A stretch of DNA of 64,000 bases from Thermoplasmatota archaeon (GTDB lineage Archaea > Thermoplasmatota > Thermoplasmata > UBA10834): the NCBI GenBank assembly GCA_018818785.1, contig JAHIRF010000009.1:189099-253098 (forward strand), in the 5' to 3' direction. Under the pieces are notes generated by a model. The model was not told the origin of the DNA. It saw only the letters and a program-made list of their open reading frames with translations, and did not search any database. The position numbers and the translations under genes are program-made. Of this stretch, positions 25,001 through 33,742 are shown piece after piece. The number at the start of each line of letters is the position of its first letter. The stretch's first letter is position 1.

Positions 25001-26569
25001 GATTGCGGCGCTGGCAGCTTCGATGCTCAAGTTGGAGAGTCTCACGCTCTCTGGGATTGCCTCGTTGGCCATGGAGGACAACGCCCTCTGGAGCAACCCC
25101 TCAGCCTCCGTGATATCCGCGCCCATCTGCTTTCCCAGCTTGACCGTCTTGTCCGTCTTATCGATCGTGTCCAGGGTCCTGTCGTAAGCCGCTTTCCTGG
25201 CCTCGGTCAATCCTCGCTTGGCGAGTTCCAATGTCTTTTCGAAGTCTCTTGACTCGAATGATCTCTTTGTTTCGGCGAGGACCTCTTTGACCGACAAGAT
25301 TTCCGAACCTATGTCCTCTGCGAATTTGATCTCCTTTGTCAGCTCGACCAATTCGTCTCTGGCGTTGGTGAATACCTCGAGAGCAGTGTCGATCTCCTTC
25401 TCACTCTGCTGCGCGTATTTCATCGCATCCTCGAATTTGCGCTGTCTCAGGTTGTCCCTGGCCGTGTTGAGGAGCGTGAATGGCTTGCTCATGTCCACGC
25501 CGATCTTTTTAGCGAGGACGAATCGGTCCTTGGCCTTGGCTATGACCTCGAGGACTGACTTGAACTGCATGTCCCGGACCTTTTCATTTGCCGAGGTCAA
25601 GGCGTTGAGCGCCTCGATGTACTTCTTGTCCTTCATCGCAATGTGAGCCTGATCGAGGATGTCCTGAGGGACTTCGACGTCTTCGCCCACACCCTTGAGC
25701 GTCTTGATGCCTTCCCTGACTTCTTTGATGATGTCCTGGAACTTGGCGCTTATAGCATTCTCGCCCTCGGACTCCGCCCTCTTGGCGTATGATAGTGAAT
25801 CTTTGAACCGCAGCGATCCTAAGGCGGTTTTCGATTTCTCAATGTGGCTGGTGACCCTGGACATGTCCGCCTGCAGTTCCTCCCCAGCGGTGACCAGCTC
25901 CTCGCCTCTCGCTATCGTCGCGTTGATCTGTGCCCTGATGTTATCTCCAGCTCCCTCAAGTGCCTCGCGGACGTTCGTCAATCCCTGTTCGTAATCCTGC
26001 TTCTCGAGAGCGCTCTTCCCCTGGGCGAGAAGATCTTCGAACAGACTGACATCGTCGCCCATCTCTTTGGATTGGATTATGATCTCCTGTGCCTGTGAGA
26101 GTAACTCTGAGAAATGCTCATGTAGCGACCTTTCAGCGGCATCATATGCGCTCTTGGCGCTCTTCATCGCGTTTTCAAGGTCGTCCTTCATAACGAACTT
26201 CTTGCTCTCCTCGAGCATCTCCAAAGCGCCCTTCGCTTCGGCTACTGGTATCTGGCCAGCGGTGACAAGCGATTCTGCTGAATCTGCCACCTCACCTATC
26301 CGTTTAATAAAAGCGGTCTTGGACTCCTCAGTTGCCTTCTGTATGTATCCGAGTGCTGATTCGTATTCCTTGGAATCCATCGCGGCATTGTACTGTGCCA
26401 GTACCTTGTTGGCTTCTGATAGATCTGTGTCGTTCTCCTGGCAGAGTTCTAAGAATGATTGGAGCTTCTCGAAATCCTTTTCAGCTCTCCCTCGATTTCG
26501 GGTCGCCTCCTTTGCTCGTTCCTCCAGTTGCTTTGCTAGCTGGAGGCTCTTGAGATAGTTACCTGCCAC
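22058..26569 (-). CDS. giant helical-repeat/coiled-coil protein with beta-sandwich and RING-like C-terminus
   Basis: 1503 residues. Residues 1 to ~1330 are a helical array of ~35-45-residue repeats of the form 'A-K-x-x-G-x-D-x-S-x-A-x-x-L-L-x-x-A-x-x-x-L-x-x-x-x-Y-x-x-A-L'. They are rich in Glu, Lys and Ala and predicted to form long coiled coils. A beta-sandwich-like domain follows (~1345-1450, 'GEVDITLKNIGNVLAKEVTMQL'). The end is a zinc module from residue 1461, C-x2-C-x11-C-x-C-x4-H-x2-C-x6-C-x2-C, similar to RING/treble-clef fingers. There is no signal peptide or membrane segment, so it is probably a cytosolic filament or scaffold. The family is not recognised. An AT-rich TATA candidate lies at about 26636-26646. 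Confidence 0.8.
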   Translation of the reverse strand: MAGNYLKSLQLAKQLEERAKEATRNRGRAEKDFEKLQSFLELCQENDTDLSEANKVLAQYNAAMDSKEYESALGYIQKATEESKTAFIKRIGEVADSAESLVTAGQIPVAEAKGALEMLEESKKFVMKDDLENAMKSAKSAYDAAERSLHEHFSELLSQAQEIIIQSKEMGDDVSLFEDLLAQGKSALEKQDYEQGLTNVREALEGAGDNIRAQINATIARGEELVTAGEELQADMSRVTSHIEKSKTALGSLRFKDSLSYAKRAESEGENAISAKFQDIIKEVREGIKTLKGVGEDVEVPQDILDQAHIAMKDKKYIEALNALTSANEKVRDMQFKSVLEVIAKAKDRFVLAKKIGVDMSKPFTLLNTARDNLRQRKFEDAMKYAQQSEKEIDTALEVFTNARDELVELTKEIKFAEDIGSEILSVKEVLAETKRSFESRDFEKTLELAKRGLTEARKAAYDRTLDTIDKTDKTVKLGKQMGADITEAEGLLQRALSSMANEAIPESVRLSNLSIEAASAAITRVLSDRLHNIDEFVKSFSDREAVADVVETISDSRLRLSEQSFERSYELLKEAQQRIETVGKDVCDRLIAVADEKMNKVRQFGGDPSDLEILITRAKGSIEKKVYEDASATTRGVISNADEMITRLLQAKFSGIKDFLEEAKSIGISVNEAKTAIKDARAKFEEKDYDGANSLISETRSSLEDKIRRYDGIKEKIRGAEDLVEEAQRSKADVTDQAKELGLAKRYFQDSDFDESERLLDSLTEEAEKKLAMYLAAKFILTSKESIELAQSYEIDMSESREMLGQAKDLMKKKEYDQALAVAKRCEDIVRQKTADGVSEMIKELQRLLTDAKNVGVDTKDPETLAEKAVVLWKTGDYAEALRCIDSATNDIDQIKNLSSKAAVEIKVARGNLKNAETLDMDVGQARELLDQAVEALTRHQYAIALELSKKSSESSTEVTRNTIWNTLEKFKDRVEKAANEGVSVGMAERCVADGIHAFNEDRFQDALKLAMNCEAEMEKAELQKEISTRAVEMARMKLLEAAEDGISAPEIEQLVNEAEMLLSEGKYVDALAKSIESGDEIHLIRENMDSSRIELSSVREQVDRLKKVGIDTGACERILTEAQGYLAAHDFRRCMGALTRCSEMALQLFEGSINNIMEENNDLIFKAKSMGLNVKSCEDLMEVARTSFSEKLWDFAFQQAISCRTTAEGLIEKKLANLVSDVRERLQPLRDSGASVRSIEELLDQAQQVTSENNTSEAFQLLMEADQRILGVEDSHKKFIDISIAAESAIEILKRIGASTGESARLLALADLERDKDYDSAIEFVAEALDSAKSTIESHSPDITGTIDSSGLQEDAEGEVDITLKNIGNVLAKEVTMQLSGQFEAVDAPRIGSLNPDTDILVRARIVPHASGELPIRVNITCKRHFDGSLLNFELDGKVSVFSAGPPYTVGHATQTTKCAHCQGRVKSGFEIVTCRCGSSLHLTCAKRTGQCPVCSQKFSF
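22061..22189 (-). other. RING-like zinc module of the giant coiled-coil protein
   Basis: This encodes the last 43 residues, from 'CAHCQGRV' to 'CPVCSQKF', with seven cysteines and one histidine able to bind two zincs in a cross-brace. Similar C-x-C-G-x3-H-x2-C / C-P-x-C patterns occur in archaeal proteins of unknown role. Whether it works as a ubiquitin-like ligase finger or only as a structural or binding module cannot be told. Confidence 0.55.
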
Positions 26570-26650
26570 GATGAACCGGGCTCCTCGTACCTAGCATGGG
26601 CGGGGGGTTTGCTGGCACAGCCTATATGACATGTTACCATTTTATTTGAC

Positions 26651-26710
26651 GGTCTTAAAGGTATCGCTGTCTCTATCAATAATGATACGTCCGTACGGAT
26701 TTCTAAGACC
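26651..26710. promoter_or_regulatory. nested inverted repeats between two gene blocks
   Basis: GGTCTTA (26651-26657) pairs with TAAGACC (26704-26710). Inside it GTATC (26661-26665) pairs with GATAC (26684-26688), and a perfect 10-bp palindrome TCCGTACGGA lies at 26690-26699. The element is 7 bp past the end of the formimino-THF genes and upstream of the promoter of the giant coiled-coil gene, both on the minus strand. As RNA it would fold as a multi-arm structure. It could be a transcript end, a regulatory RNA domain or a protein-binding site. Confidence 0.4.
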
Positions 26711-26717
26711 AGCAAGC

Positions 26718-27341
26718 TTAAAGGCTCTGAGGTCGGAGTCTCTTGAGGGCGCTCTCACGCATGTCCTCGGCGGCTCTCAGGAGTGACGAGACCTCGGCCT
26801 CCCTCCGTGATCTGTACTCGCCGTCCTCGCATGATGCCAGGTTGATCCGGACATTGGCTGCCGCGCCTCTCAGACCGGCTTCCGCGAGCTCTATGGCGAC
26901 CTCCACATCTGAGGACGCGCTCCTGATCCCTCTCTGGGCGACTATCTTCGATATCCTCAGGAGCTGGAGGCAGTTCCTAGCAGTTTCCATGGGTATGTCG
27001 GTGGCATTCCTGACGGCAGGATCGCGGGCCGCAAGGACTTCTTTCTCATCCGTCATCTCCCTCGTTCGTCTGAAGACGGCCGCCAGTTCAGAATATGCCT
27101 CTGAATCCTTGACAGAGAGATCCAAGAGCTTGTCTCTGAGGTGTTCCGCATTGGTCTTCTCCTCCAGCAGCGCTGGCCAGTGGTCCTCCAGCTTCCGACT
27201 CTTAAGACTGATCCCACAGACCATGACCAGCAGGGAGGCGCTCATGGATCCCGCCGCGGCGGATGCGGTGCCACCTCCTGGCGCCGGCCGATCCGAGGAT
27301 AGGTCGTTGCAGAACGCCCTCAGCTCTTCCAGAGTATTCAA
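26718..27341 (-). CDS. fchA: formimidoyltetrahydrofolate cyclodeaminase
   Basis: 207 residues, the normal size of the stand-alone enzyme (the C-terminal half of eukaryotic FTCD). It converts 5-formimino-THF to 5,10-methenyl-THF and ammonia. The N-terminal 'PAPGGGTASAAAGSMSASL' and helical body match the family. Its start overlaps the end of the formiminotransferase gene by 4 bp, so both steps are made together. The pair implies tetrahydrofolate as a one-carbon carrier in this archaeon. Confidence 0.9.
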   Translation of the reverse strand: MNTLEELRAFCNDLSSDRPAPGGGTASAAAGSMSASLLVMVCGISLKSRKLEDHWPALLEEKTNAEHLRDKLLDLSVKDSEAYSELAAVFRRTREMTDEKEVLAARDPAVRNATDIPMETARNCLQLLRISKIVAQRGIRSASSDVEVAIELAEAGLRGAAANVRINLASCEDGEYRSRREAEVSSLLRAAEDMRESALKRLRPQSL

Positions 27342-28237
27342 CCCCAGATCCTCCTTTCAAGAACCTGGTTGCTGGCGAAATTGCCCATCTTCAGGAACCT
27401 TGCGGCAAGGTCGCAGACGGCATCGAGCGGTATCAGGCCGATTATCTCACTCTCTTCCACCTCGACGCCATGCGCTTCCGCTTCCTTCTTGACTTCCATG
27501 AACACCTTCGATATCGGGGTGACAGTATAGTCTGTGAGGTTCATGGATACCTGCACCATCTTCTTCTCCTTGAGCATGAATCCGAGTGCCTTGACATGGG
27601 GTATGCCCCCGCTGCTGGCCCTGATCTTCTTCGCGATGGCCTTCGCGACTTCTATGTCCTCCGTCTTGAGGTTCACATTGAACGCTATGAGGGGCATGCG
27701 CGCCCCTACTGCCGTCGCACCTGCCGTCGGATGCACCTTTCTGGGGCCGTAATCTGGATACCTTGAATCGTCCGTGAGTATGGCCTCCTTCAAGCCCTCG
27801 AACTGTCCTCTCCGGACATTCTCCAGGTTGGTTCTCTCAGGGCGTTTGGCCGCGGCCTCGTACATGTATACCGGTATCTGCAGGTCCTTGCCGATGCGCG
27901 CGCCCACAATGTTCGCCACCTCAACGCAGTCCGCGATAGTGGCTCCTGAGATCGGGACGAACGGAAGCACATCCAATGCACCCATCCTCGGGTGCTCTCC
28001 CTTGTGCTTGGTGAGGTCTATATGCTCGGATGCGGCCCTAGCCGCCCTGAATGAGCTCTCCTGGACACTCTCCTTGTTGCCCGTGAATGTGACTACGCTC
28101 CTATTGTGGTCAGCGTCCATCTCCACATCGAGAACCTTGGTCCCTGGAACAGAACGGATCGAATGGACTATGTTGTCAATGACTCTCTTCCTGCGTCCTT
28201 CGCTGAAGTTAGGAACGCATTCTATGATGGATGCCAT
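27338..28237 (-). CDS. ftcD: glutamate formimidoyltransferase
   Basis: 299 residues from the ATG at 28237 ('MASIIECVPNFSEGRR'). A GTG at 28255 lies at or before the transcription start expected from the TATA box at 28273-28282, so the ATG is preferred. Visible family motifs: 'VPNFSEGR' at the N-terminus, 'DADHNRSVVTFTG' and 'HPRMGALDVLPFVPI'. It moves the formimino group of N-formimino-glutamate, the product of histidine breakdown, to THF, releasing glutamate. It works with the cyclodeaminase just downstream and, by pathway, with HutH at 17693. Confidence 0.92.
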   Translation of the reverse strand: MASIIECVPNFSEGRRKRVIDNIVHSIRSVPGTKVLDVEMDADHNRSVVTFTGNKESVQESSFRAARAASEHIDLTKHKGEHPRMGALDVLPFVPISGATIADCVEVANIVGARIGKDLQIPVYMYEAAAKRPERTNLENVRRGQFEGLKEAILTDDSRYPDYGPRKVHPTAGATAVGARMPLIAFNVNLKTEDIEVAKAIAKKIRASSGGIPHVKALGFMLKEKKMVQVSMNLTDYTVTPISKVFMEVKKEAEAHGVEVEESEIIGLIPLDAVCDLAARFLKMGNFASNQVLERRIWG

Positions 28238-28272
28238 GTCAATCGGACCGTTCACGTGAATTGACTAGGTAG

Positions 28273-28282
28273 CTTTTATAAT
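28273..28282 (-). promoter_or_regulatory. TATA box of the formimino-THF operon
   Basis: On the minus strand ATTATAAAAG is a near-ideal archaeal TATA box, placing transcription start near 28250 with about a 13-nt leader to the ATG at 28237. Confidence 0.7.
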
Positions 28283-28308
28283 ACACCATCGTTCGTTTCA
28301 GACGGCTT

Positions 28309-28830
28309 TCACTTTTTCAGAATGTCCACTGCAGCGACCTTCTCGAGTATGATCTCCGATGGGTTCCTGCTGCCTATGGTTGCCTGCTCCCGCTCGGAGA
28401 CCCCATACTTGGCGAGCCTTTCTGATGAGACGTCCTCCGCGAGAGGTTCCATTGGTTCCCAGCCCTTTTCGGATATGATCTCTGGTCCTGATAGTTGCGC
28501 GATCACGATTCTTGTCGTATCCTCAGTCACCGACATCTTGTCAATCGCACCGCTTAGCTGTCTCTGGCCAGAAGCATATAGCAATGTCTCCATGGCGAGC
28601 GAATCCGCGGAGTTCCTTTTCTCATCGATAGCCTTCCGGGCATGATATGCAGCGCTACTCATGTGATCCTTTCCGAAGACCATGTCCGCATCTAAGACGA
28701 GTACCTCAGCCCCTATCGATCTGGCCTTCTCGAGAATCATTCCCATATCCTCCTTGGCCCGTCCTAGCTCGGTCCTGGCGACCCAAACGGAGGTATCCAT
28801 GGTCTTGCGCATAATTCCCCTCCTCATCAT
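28309..28830 (-). CDS. cgi121: KEOPS complex subunit Cgi121
   Basis: 173 residues. The core 'HMSSAAYHARKAI', 'SLAMETLLYASGQRQLSGAIDKMSV' and the 'VIAQLSG' strand match archaeal Cgi121 (TPRKB), which binds tRNA for the KEOPS complex that makes t6A at position 37. The ATG at 28830 directly abuts the Hel308 stop; internal ATGs at residues 7 and 11 are possible. The hel308-cgi121 pair is a recurring euryarchaeal arrangement. The other KEOPS subunits (Kae1, Bud32, Pcc1) are not in the window. Confidence 0.85.
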   Translation of the reverse strand: MMRRGIMRKTMDTSVWVARTELGRAKEDMGMILEKARSIGAEVLVLDADMVFGKDHMSSAAYHARKAIDEKRNSADSLAMETLLYASGQRQLSGAIDKMSVTEDTTRIVIAQLSGPEIISEKGWEPMEPLAEDVSSERLAKYGVSEREQATIGSRNPSEIILEKVAAVDILKK

Positions 28831-31005
28831 CTATCTGAAATCCACGAGGGAGCGCTGTCCGTCCTCGGTCAGCGCGGGCATGGTGGGATCCGTCTGTCCC
28901 AGCTGATCCTTGATCGCCCTCGCGACAGCTTCCCCAATCGTCGGTATCTGCTTAAGCCTGTCGTAGCTCGTGTTCCTAATATCCTCGATCGATTTGATAC
29001 CTCGTGCGTGGAGAGCGCGGGCGCGTACCCGCCCCAACCCTCTGAGATGGACGAGGTCCAGCAGTTCAGGGAGGATGCCGTACTTGATCCTCACGACGAT
29101 CTCCTCGCATTGATTCCGCGCGTCCTTGTTGAACAGTTCTGATAATCTTCTCATGGAGTGAGCGAGCCATTCAGCCATCTCGACCTTGTTCCTTATGTCC
29201 CCGGGTCCGATCCCGAACTTGTCCGCTATCTCGTTCTCGTGGACCTCGGATGACCAGTCGAGGATGAGTTTCGCGGTCTTGAGCTCCGAGAGGAATCCCT
29301 CGTACAGAGAGAGGTCGGTGGGCGGATCGAATATCAGCTGGTCCTGGACCTCGTTTAGTAACTCCTCCGTCCATTCATAATCGGATTTCCTGAGATACAG
29401 TAGAGGCATGTCTGGAACAGAGCATATGGCGTGCAGGAGTCCGAAGGTTGGTCCCCCCTTGTACTTCTCCAATGCATCCCGCATTATTATCGCCGACTTC
29501 GGGTCTATATAGAGGTCGCTGACCCTCTTACCGAACTGGGTCGCTCTGAGGACCCCGTCCTCGTCCGCGACCATTCCCTCCTCCTTCAGGAACTCGAGGA
29601 TTAGTTCGATGGTCTCGCTCAAGTACGGCGTATCCATCTGGTGTGAGAGGAATGTTCTGCCGAAGAACGACTCCAGCTCTTCGAGCGTCCTCACATCGCT
29701 GGTAGCGATGAGTGCGAGCAGATGGGACCGCATTGCGGGCTCGGTCCCGAGCTTCGAGAATATGCTCTCGCTCTCGCCCAGGAGGTAATTGTCCATGAGC
29801 AAGTATCGTTCTTCCTCGTCCCTTGCGATGAGGATGGCCTCACCATAAGGGTCGAACCTGGGCCGCCCGGCCCTTCCGCACATCTGTCTGACCTCGAGGA
29901 CTGGGAGCGAGGCATATCCCACATTGGCATCGAACCTACGCAGGTCCCTCACAACGACGGTCCTTGCGGGCAGATTGATGCCTGCGGCGAGTGTCGGGGT
30001 GGCGACTATGCATCCTAGCAGACCTTCCCTGAATGCTGATTCGACGATCCGTCTCTGGGATGAAGTCAGCCCTGCATGATGGAACGAACATCCGTTACGT
30101 ATGCACCTTCCGAGCCTCGCTCCCATCGTGGTGGGCTCTTCTTGTTCCCCCACCATCCTCCTGGATATCTGCAATAGCCCGTCAGCGACCCGTGGTCTGA
30201 GTGCCTTGGTGAGCTTGCCCAGCTCCAGCGCGAGCGACTCGCATGACCTCCTGGTGTTGACGAACACCAGGCATTGTCCTCCGCCTTTGATCGCGTTCTT
30301 GACTATCTCTCTGACAGGGGACTCATCCTTTTCGAGCTTCCTCTTGGAATTGTCCGTGAAGAAGATCTCACCGTCGACGTAGACTCCCTCTCTGAGAGGC
30401 ACAGGTCTCCAATCGCTGGTCACTAGCTTGGCATCGAGCCAATCTGAGAGTTCATCGGCGTTCTTTATGGTCGCGGATAGAGCAATCAGCTGGGCCCTTG
30501 AGTTGAATGTCCTGAACTTTGCGAGGATGACTTCCAATGTCGGCCCTCTCTCAGGGTCGTTCAGTAGATGTACCTCGTCTGCCACGACCACCGACAACTG
30601 GTCGATCCACTTCGTCCTGTGCCTGAGCAAGGAGTCAGCCTTCTCCGAGGTTGCGATCACTATGTCATACCTCTGGAGCTTGGGGTCGACCTCATCATAA
30701 TCGCCGGTCGATTCAGCCACGGTTATTCCAAGGTCAGAGAACTTCGACAGGTCGTCGTACTTCTCGGAAGCGAGCGCCTTGAGCGGCACCACGTACAATG
30801 CCTTGCCTCCTTTCAGAACGGCCTGCAGTATGGCCAGGTACGCGACGAGGCTCTTCCCAGATGCAGTCGGCACGGCAAGTACTAGATTGTCTCCTCTGAG
30901 AGCCGGGACCATGGCCTCTTCTTGTGGCGGATACAGCTCTGTGATCCCCTGCTCTTGGAGTTTCTTTGTTATCCTCGGGTCCAAACCCAGCTCTTCTATC
31001 ATCAT
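28831..31005 (-). CDS. hel308: ATP-dependent DNA helicase Hel308
   Basis: 724 residues, superfamily 2 (Ski2-like) 3'-5' helicase acting on stalled replication forks. Visible: Q-motif region 'LYPPQEEAM', Walker A 'VPTASGKS' at residues 45-52, DEVH at 143-146, 'LSATIKNADE', 'FHHAGLTSSQRR' and 'QMCGRAGRPRFDPYGEA'. A winged-helix/ratchet region and a C-terminal helix-hairpin-helix ('LVHLRGLGRVRARALHARG') follow. The ATG at 31005 lies below a TATA box at 31049-31060. It is co-transcribed with cgi121 and divergent from lonB. Confidence 0.95.
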   Translation of the reverse strand: MMIEELGLDPRITKKLQEQGITELYPPQEEAMVPALRGDNLVLAVPTASGKSLVAYLAILQAVLKGGKALYVVPLKALASEKYDDLSKFSDLGITVAESTGDYDEVDPKLQRYDIVIATSEKADSLLRHRTKWIDQLSVVVADEVHLLNDPERGPTLEVILAKFRTFNSRAQLIALSATIKNADELSDWLDAKLVTSDWRPVPLREGVYVDGEIFFTDNSKRKLEKDESPVREIVKNAIKGGGQCLVFVNTRRSCESLALELGKLTKALRPRVADGLLQISRRMVGEQEEPTTMGARLGRCIRNGCSFHHAGLTSSQRRIVESAFREGLLGCIVATPTLAAGINLPARTVVVRDLRRFDANVGYASLPVLEVRQMCGRAGRPRFDPYGEAILIARDEEERYLLMDNYLLGESESIFSKLGTEPAMRSHLLALIATSDVRTLEELESFFGRTFLSHQMDTPYLSETIELILEFLKEEGMVADEDGVLRATQFGKRVSDLYIDPKSAIIMRDALEKYKGGPTFGLLHAICSVPDMPLLYLRKSDYEWTEELLNEVQDQLIFDPPTDLSLYEGFLSELKTAKLILDWSSEVHENEIADKFGIGPGDIRNKVEMAEWLAHSMRRLSELFNKDARNQCEEIVVRIKYGILPELLDLVHLRGLGRVRARALHARGIKSIEDIRNTSYDRLKQIPTIGEAVARAIKDQLGQTDPTMPALTEDGQRSLVDFR

Positions 31006-31048
31006 TCTATGTTGCCTTCCAGGTCCCAGATCCGGACCCCCTTGATTC

Positions 31049-31060
31049 CAGGTTTTATAT
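31049..31060 (-). promoter_or_regulatory. TATA box of hel308-cgi121
   Basis: On the minus strand AAGTATATAAAA sits about 45-55 bp before the hel308 ATG, predicting a leader of some 20-25 nt. The divergent lonB promoter is likely the CTTATTTA at about 31161-31168. Confidence 0.6.
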
Positions 31061-31207
31061 ACTTATGGCACGCCCTACAGTAAGTGCGTGCGGTCTTCAG
31101 CACTGCTAATGGTTCCGATGTACTGGCTTGCGCAACAACCTCAGGACTCACGGCGCAACGCTTATTTAGCACCGACCTAATAGCTTCGACTGATACTGGT
31201 GCGGCCG

Positions 31208-33187
31208 ATGGCAGACCGAAATTCTAAGGGCTCAGACTTGGGCCTTCCTGACATTGAAGATTGGGTCAAATCTCAGACCTTCGAGACCACAGCCGATATA
31301 AAGATACCTCCGAAGCTCGTGGATCAGGTACTCGGACAAGAGGATGCGGTTAAGATAATCCGAAAGGCCGCTGAGCAGAAGCGGCATGTTATCCTGATCG
31401 GCGATCCCGGCACGGGCAAATCCATGCTCGCGCGTTCGATGGTCGATTTCCTTCCCAATGGGGAACTGCAGGACGTCATAGGGTATCACAACCCCGAAGA
31501 CCCCAACGAACCGAAGATACGACTGGTGCCCGCTGGGAAGGGCAGAGAGATCGTCCAGGCACAGAAACTCGAGGCGGAACAGAAGAAGGCGCAGAAGAGT
31601 TCATGGATATTCGGCTTGATGTTCATGTTCGTGGCGATGTCCGCGGTCATGTGGCTCTGGACCAAGGACGCGACGCTCCTGTTGATCGGTATAATCGGCG
31701 CTTTCCTGCTCTTCATGATATTCAGATACACTGGTCAGCGAAAGGAAATGCTGATGGTTCCTAAACTCCTGATATCTCATCGGCCAGATGAACCGCCGCC
31801 GTTCATAGATGCGACGGGTGCACATGCAGGTTCGCTGCTTGGAGACGTGAAACACGATCCGTTCCAGAGTGGCGGACTCGAGACCCCTGCGCACGAAAGA
31901 CTTGAGCCGGGCGCCATCCACAAGGCGAGCAAAGGTGTCCTGTTCATTGACGAGATAAACCTGTTGAGGATAGAGAGCCAGCAGAGCCTTCTGACCGCCC
32001 TGCAAGAGGGCGAGTTCAGCATACTCGGACAGAGCGAGAGGAGCTCAGGCGCGATGGTCAAGAGCGAGCCTGCCCCTTGCGATTTCATTCTGGTGGCAGC
32101 AGGGAACCTCGACGCAGTGTCTGGAATGCATCCAGCTCTCCGGTCGAGGATACGAGGTTATGGTTATGAGGTTTTCATGCGCAGCACCATGTCCGATACT
32201 GAGGCGAACCGCGATAATCTTCTCAGGTTCGTTGCGCAGGAGGTCACCAAGGACAAGAAGATACCTCACTTCAGCAAAGGGGCCGTCGCGGAGATCATTC
32301 GCGAGGCGCAGAGGCGTGCAGGCAGAAGAGGCATGCTGACATTGAGGTTGAGGGAGCTAGGGGGTCTCGTCAGAGTTGCAGGTGACATCGCGACTGAGCG
32401 CGGAGACAGCGTAGTCGAGGCACTCCACGTGTCCGAAGCGAAGAACATCGCACGCTCCCTGGAGCAGCAGGTCACCGACAGGGCTGTCGAACGCAGAAAG
32501 GACTACAAGACCTCTCTCACGGAGGGGTCGGTGATCGGAATAGTCAATGGATTGGCCGTATTGAACTCGGATTCCTCCTTGGCGGAGTATTCCGGCATCG
32601 TCACTCCGATCGTGGCCGAGGTGACGCCCGCCCAGAACAGGGAGGGTGGCAAGATCATAGCGACAGGAAAGCTCGGCGAGATAGCCCGGGAATCGGTACA
32701 GAACGTTTCCGCCCTCATCAAGAAGTACACTGGCGAGGACATCAGCAATCATGACATCCATGTCCAGTTCATAGGCACATATGACGGCATAGAGGGCGAT
32801 AGCGCGTCGATAGCCGTGGCTACCGCAGTGATATCCGCGTTCGAGGAGATCGAGGTCGACCAGACTGTGGCCATGACCGGGAGCCTGAGCGTAAGAGGTC
32901 AGGTCCTTCCAGTCGGTGGGGTCACTGCGAAGATAGAGGCAGCTGCCGAGATGGGTCTGAAGAAGGTCCTGATACCTGAGCAGAACATGCGAGATGTGCT
33001 GCTCGAGGACAGATACATCGACAAGATCGAGGTCATCCCTGTACGCGTCCTGAACGATGTATTGGTTCATGCGTTGGTGGGCGCAAGGAAGGAAGGCTTG
33101 CTCAAGAAGCTAGCATTGCTGGTCGCAGGAAAACACGGCCCGAAAACCGCTAGCGTGGCCGCCTCCGATCGGCCAGTAGTCAATTGA
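31208..33187 (+). CDS. lonB: membrane-anchored ATP-dependent protease LonB
   Basis: 659 residues from the ATG at 31208; a GTG at 31199 would add three. Counting from the GTG: Walker A 'GDPGTGKS' at 68-75, and two transmembrane helices at about 133-178 inserted in the AAA domain, the hallmark of archaeal LonB. Then Walker B '[10 protein letters not shown]' and the protease domain with the Ser in 'EGDSASIA' and Lys in '[10 protein letters not shown]', forming the Ser-Lys dyad. It degrades unfolded and regulatory proteins at the inner face of the membrane. The nadM start is 15 bp downstream, suggesting co-transcription. Confidence 0.95.
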   Translation: MADRNSKGSDLGLPDIEDWVKSQTFETTADIKIPPKLVDQVLGQEDAVKIIRKAAEQKRHVILIGDPGTGKSMLARSMVDFLPNGELQDVIGYHNPEDPNEPKIRLVPAGKGREIVQAQKLEAEQKKAQKSSWIFGLMFMFVAMSAVMWLWTKDATLLLIGIIGAFLLFMIFRYTGQRKEMLMVPKLLISHRPDEPPPFIDATGAHAGSLLGDVKHDPFQSGGLETPAHERLEPGAIHKASKGVLFIDEINLLRIESQQSLLTALQEGEFSILGQSERSSGAMVKSEPAPCDFILVAAGNLDAVSGMHPALRSRIRGYGYEVFMRSTMSDTEANRDNLLRFVAQEVTKDKKIPHFSKGAVAEIIREAQRRAGRRGMLTLRLRELGGLVRVAGDIATERGDSVVEALHVSEAKNIARSLEQQVTDRAVERRKDYKTSLTEGSVIGIVNGLAVLNSDSSLAEYSGIVTPIVAEVTPAQNREGGKIIATGKLGEIARESVQNVSALIKKYTGEDISNHDIHVQFIGTYDGIEGDSASIAVATAVISAFEEIEVDQTVAMTGSLSVRGQVLPVGGVTAKIEAAAEMGLKKVLIPEQNMRDVLLEDRYIDKIEVIPVRVLNDVLVHALVGARKEGLLKKLALLVAGKHGPKTASVAASDRPVVN

Positions 33188-33202
33188 TGGGGGTTCTTTA
33201 TT

Positions 33203-33742
33203 GTGCGGGGGCTTGTGATCGGGCGATTTCAGCCGTTTCACAAGGGCCATCAGGCAGCGATTCGCGAAGCGTTGACCAAGTGTGACGACCTCATTGTCGT
33301 GATTGGCAGCGCGGAATTGTCACACACATCCGAGAATCCGTTCACGGCGGGAGAAAGATATCAGATGCTCCTATCCTCTTTCACCGAGGACGAACGTCCC
33401 CGAATCCATATCATACCTGTTCGGGATGTGAATAGGTATGCAGCATGGGTCAACCATGTGGAATCATATGTTCCTCCGTTCGACTTCGTGTTCTCCAACA
33501 GTGAACTCACAAGGTCTCTGTTCTCGGCGGCGGGGTATGAGTCGAGAAAGACCAAGAGTTACAACTCGAAGCACTATTCTGGGACGGAGATACGCCGGAG
33601 GATCGCCGCAGGTGAGAAATGGAACCATCTGGTCCCATCGACCGTGGCCCAGATGATCGAGGGACTCGACGGTCACCAGAGGTTGCTGGATGCCGGAATG
33701 TGCACGCGTAAGAGGCCCCGGGACGGTAGGAATGCTCGCTGA
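33203..33742 (+). CDS. nadM: nicotinamide-nucleotide adenylyltransferase
   Basis: 179 residues, archaeal NadM type. It joins NMN and ATP to give NAD+. The nucleotidyltransferase signature 'GRFQPFHKGHQ' (G-x-F-x-P-x-H-x-G-H) starts at residue 7, and the C-terminal 'SGTEIRRRI' matches the ISSTxxR-type motif. The start is a GTG directly before R-G-L-V-I-G-R, with a G-rich stretch upstream. It follows lonB by 15 bp and overlaps pncC by 11 bp, so NAD synthesis genes ride in one operon. Confidence 0.93.
   Translation: MRGLVIGRFQPFHKGHQAAIREALTKCDDLIVVIGSAELSHTSENPFTAGERYQMLLSSFTEDERPRIHIIPVRDVNRYAAWVNHVESYVPPFDFVFSNSELTRSLFSAAGYESRKTKSYNSKHYSGTEIRRRIAAGEKWNHLVPSTVAQMIEGLDGHQRLLDAGMCTRKRPRDGRNAR

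Noticed and set aside
24519-25187. Ser/Leu-rich plus-strand frames over the giant coiled-coil gene (several between 22617 and 26558)
   Set aside because: They are complements of Glu/Lys/Ala-rich coiled-coil codons, which produce open Ser/Leu frames by chance.
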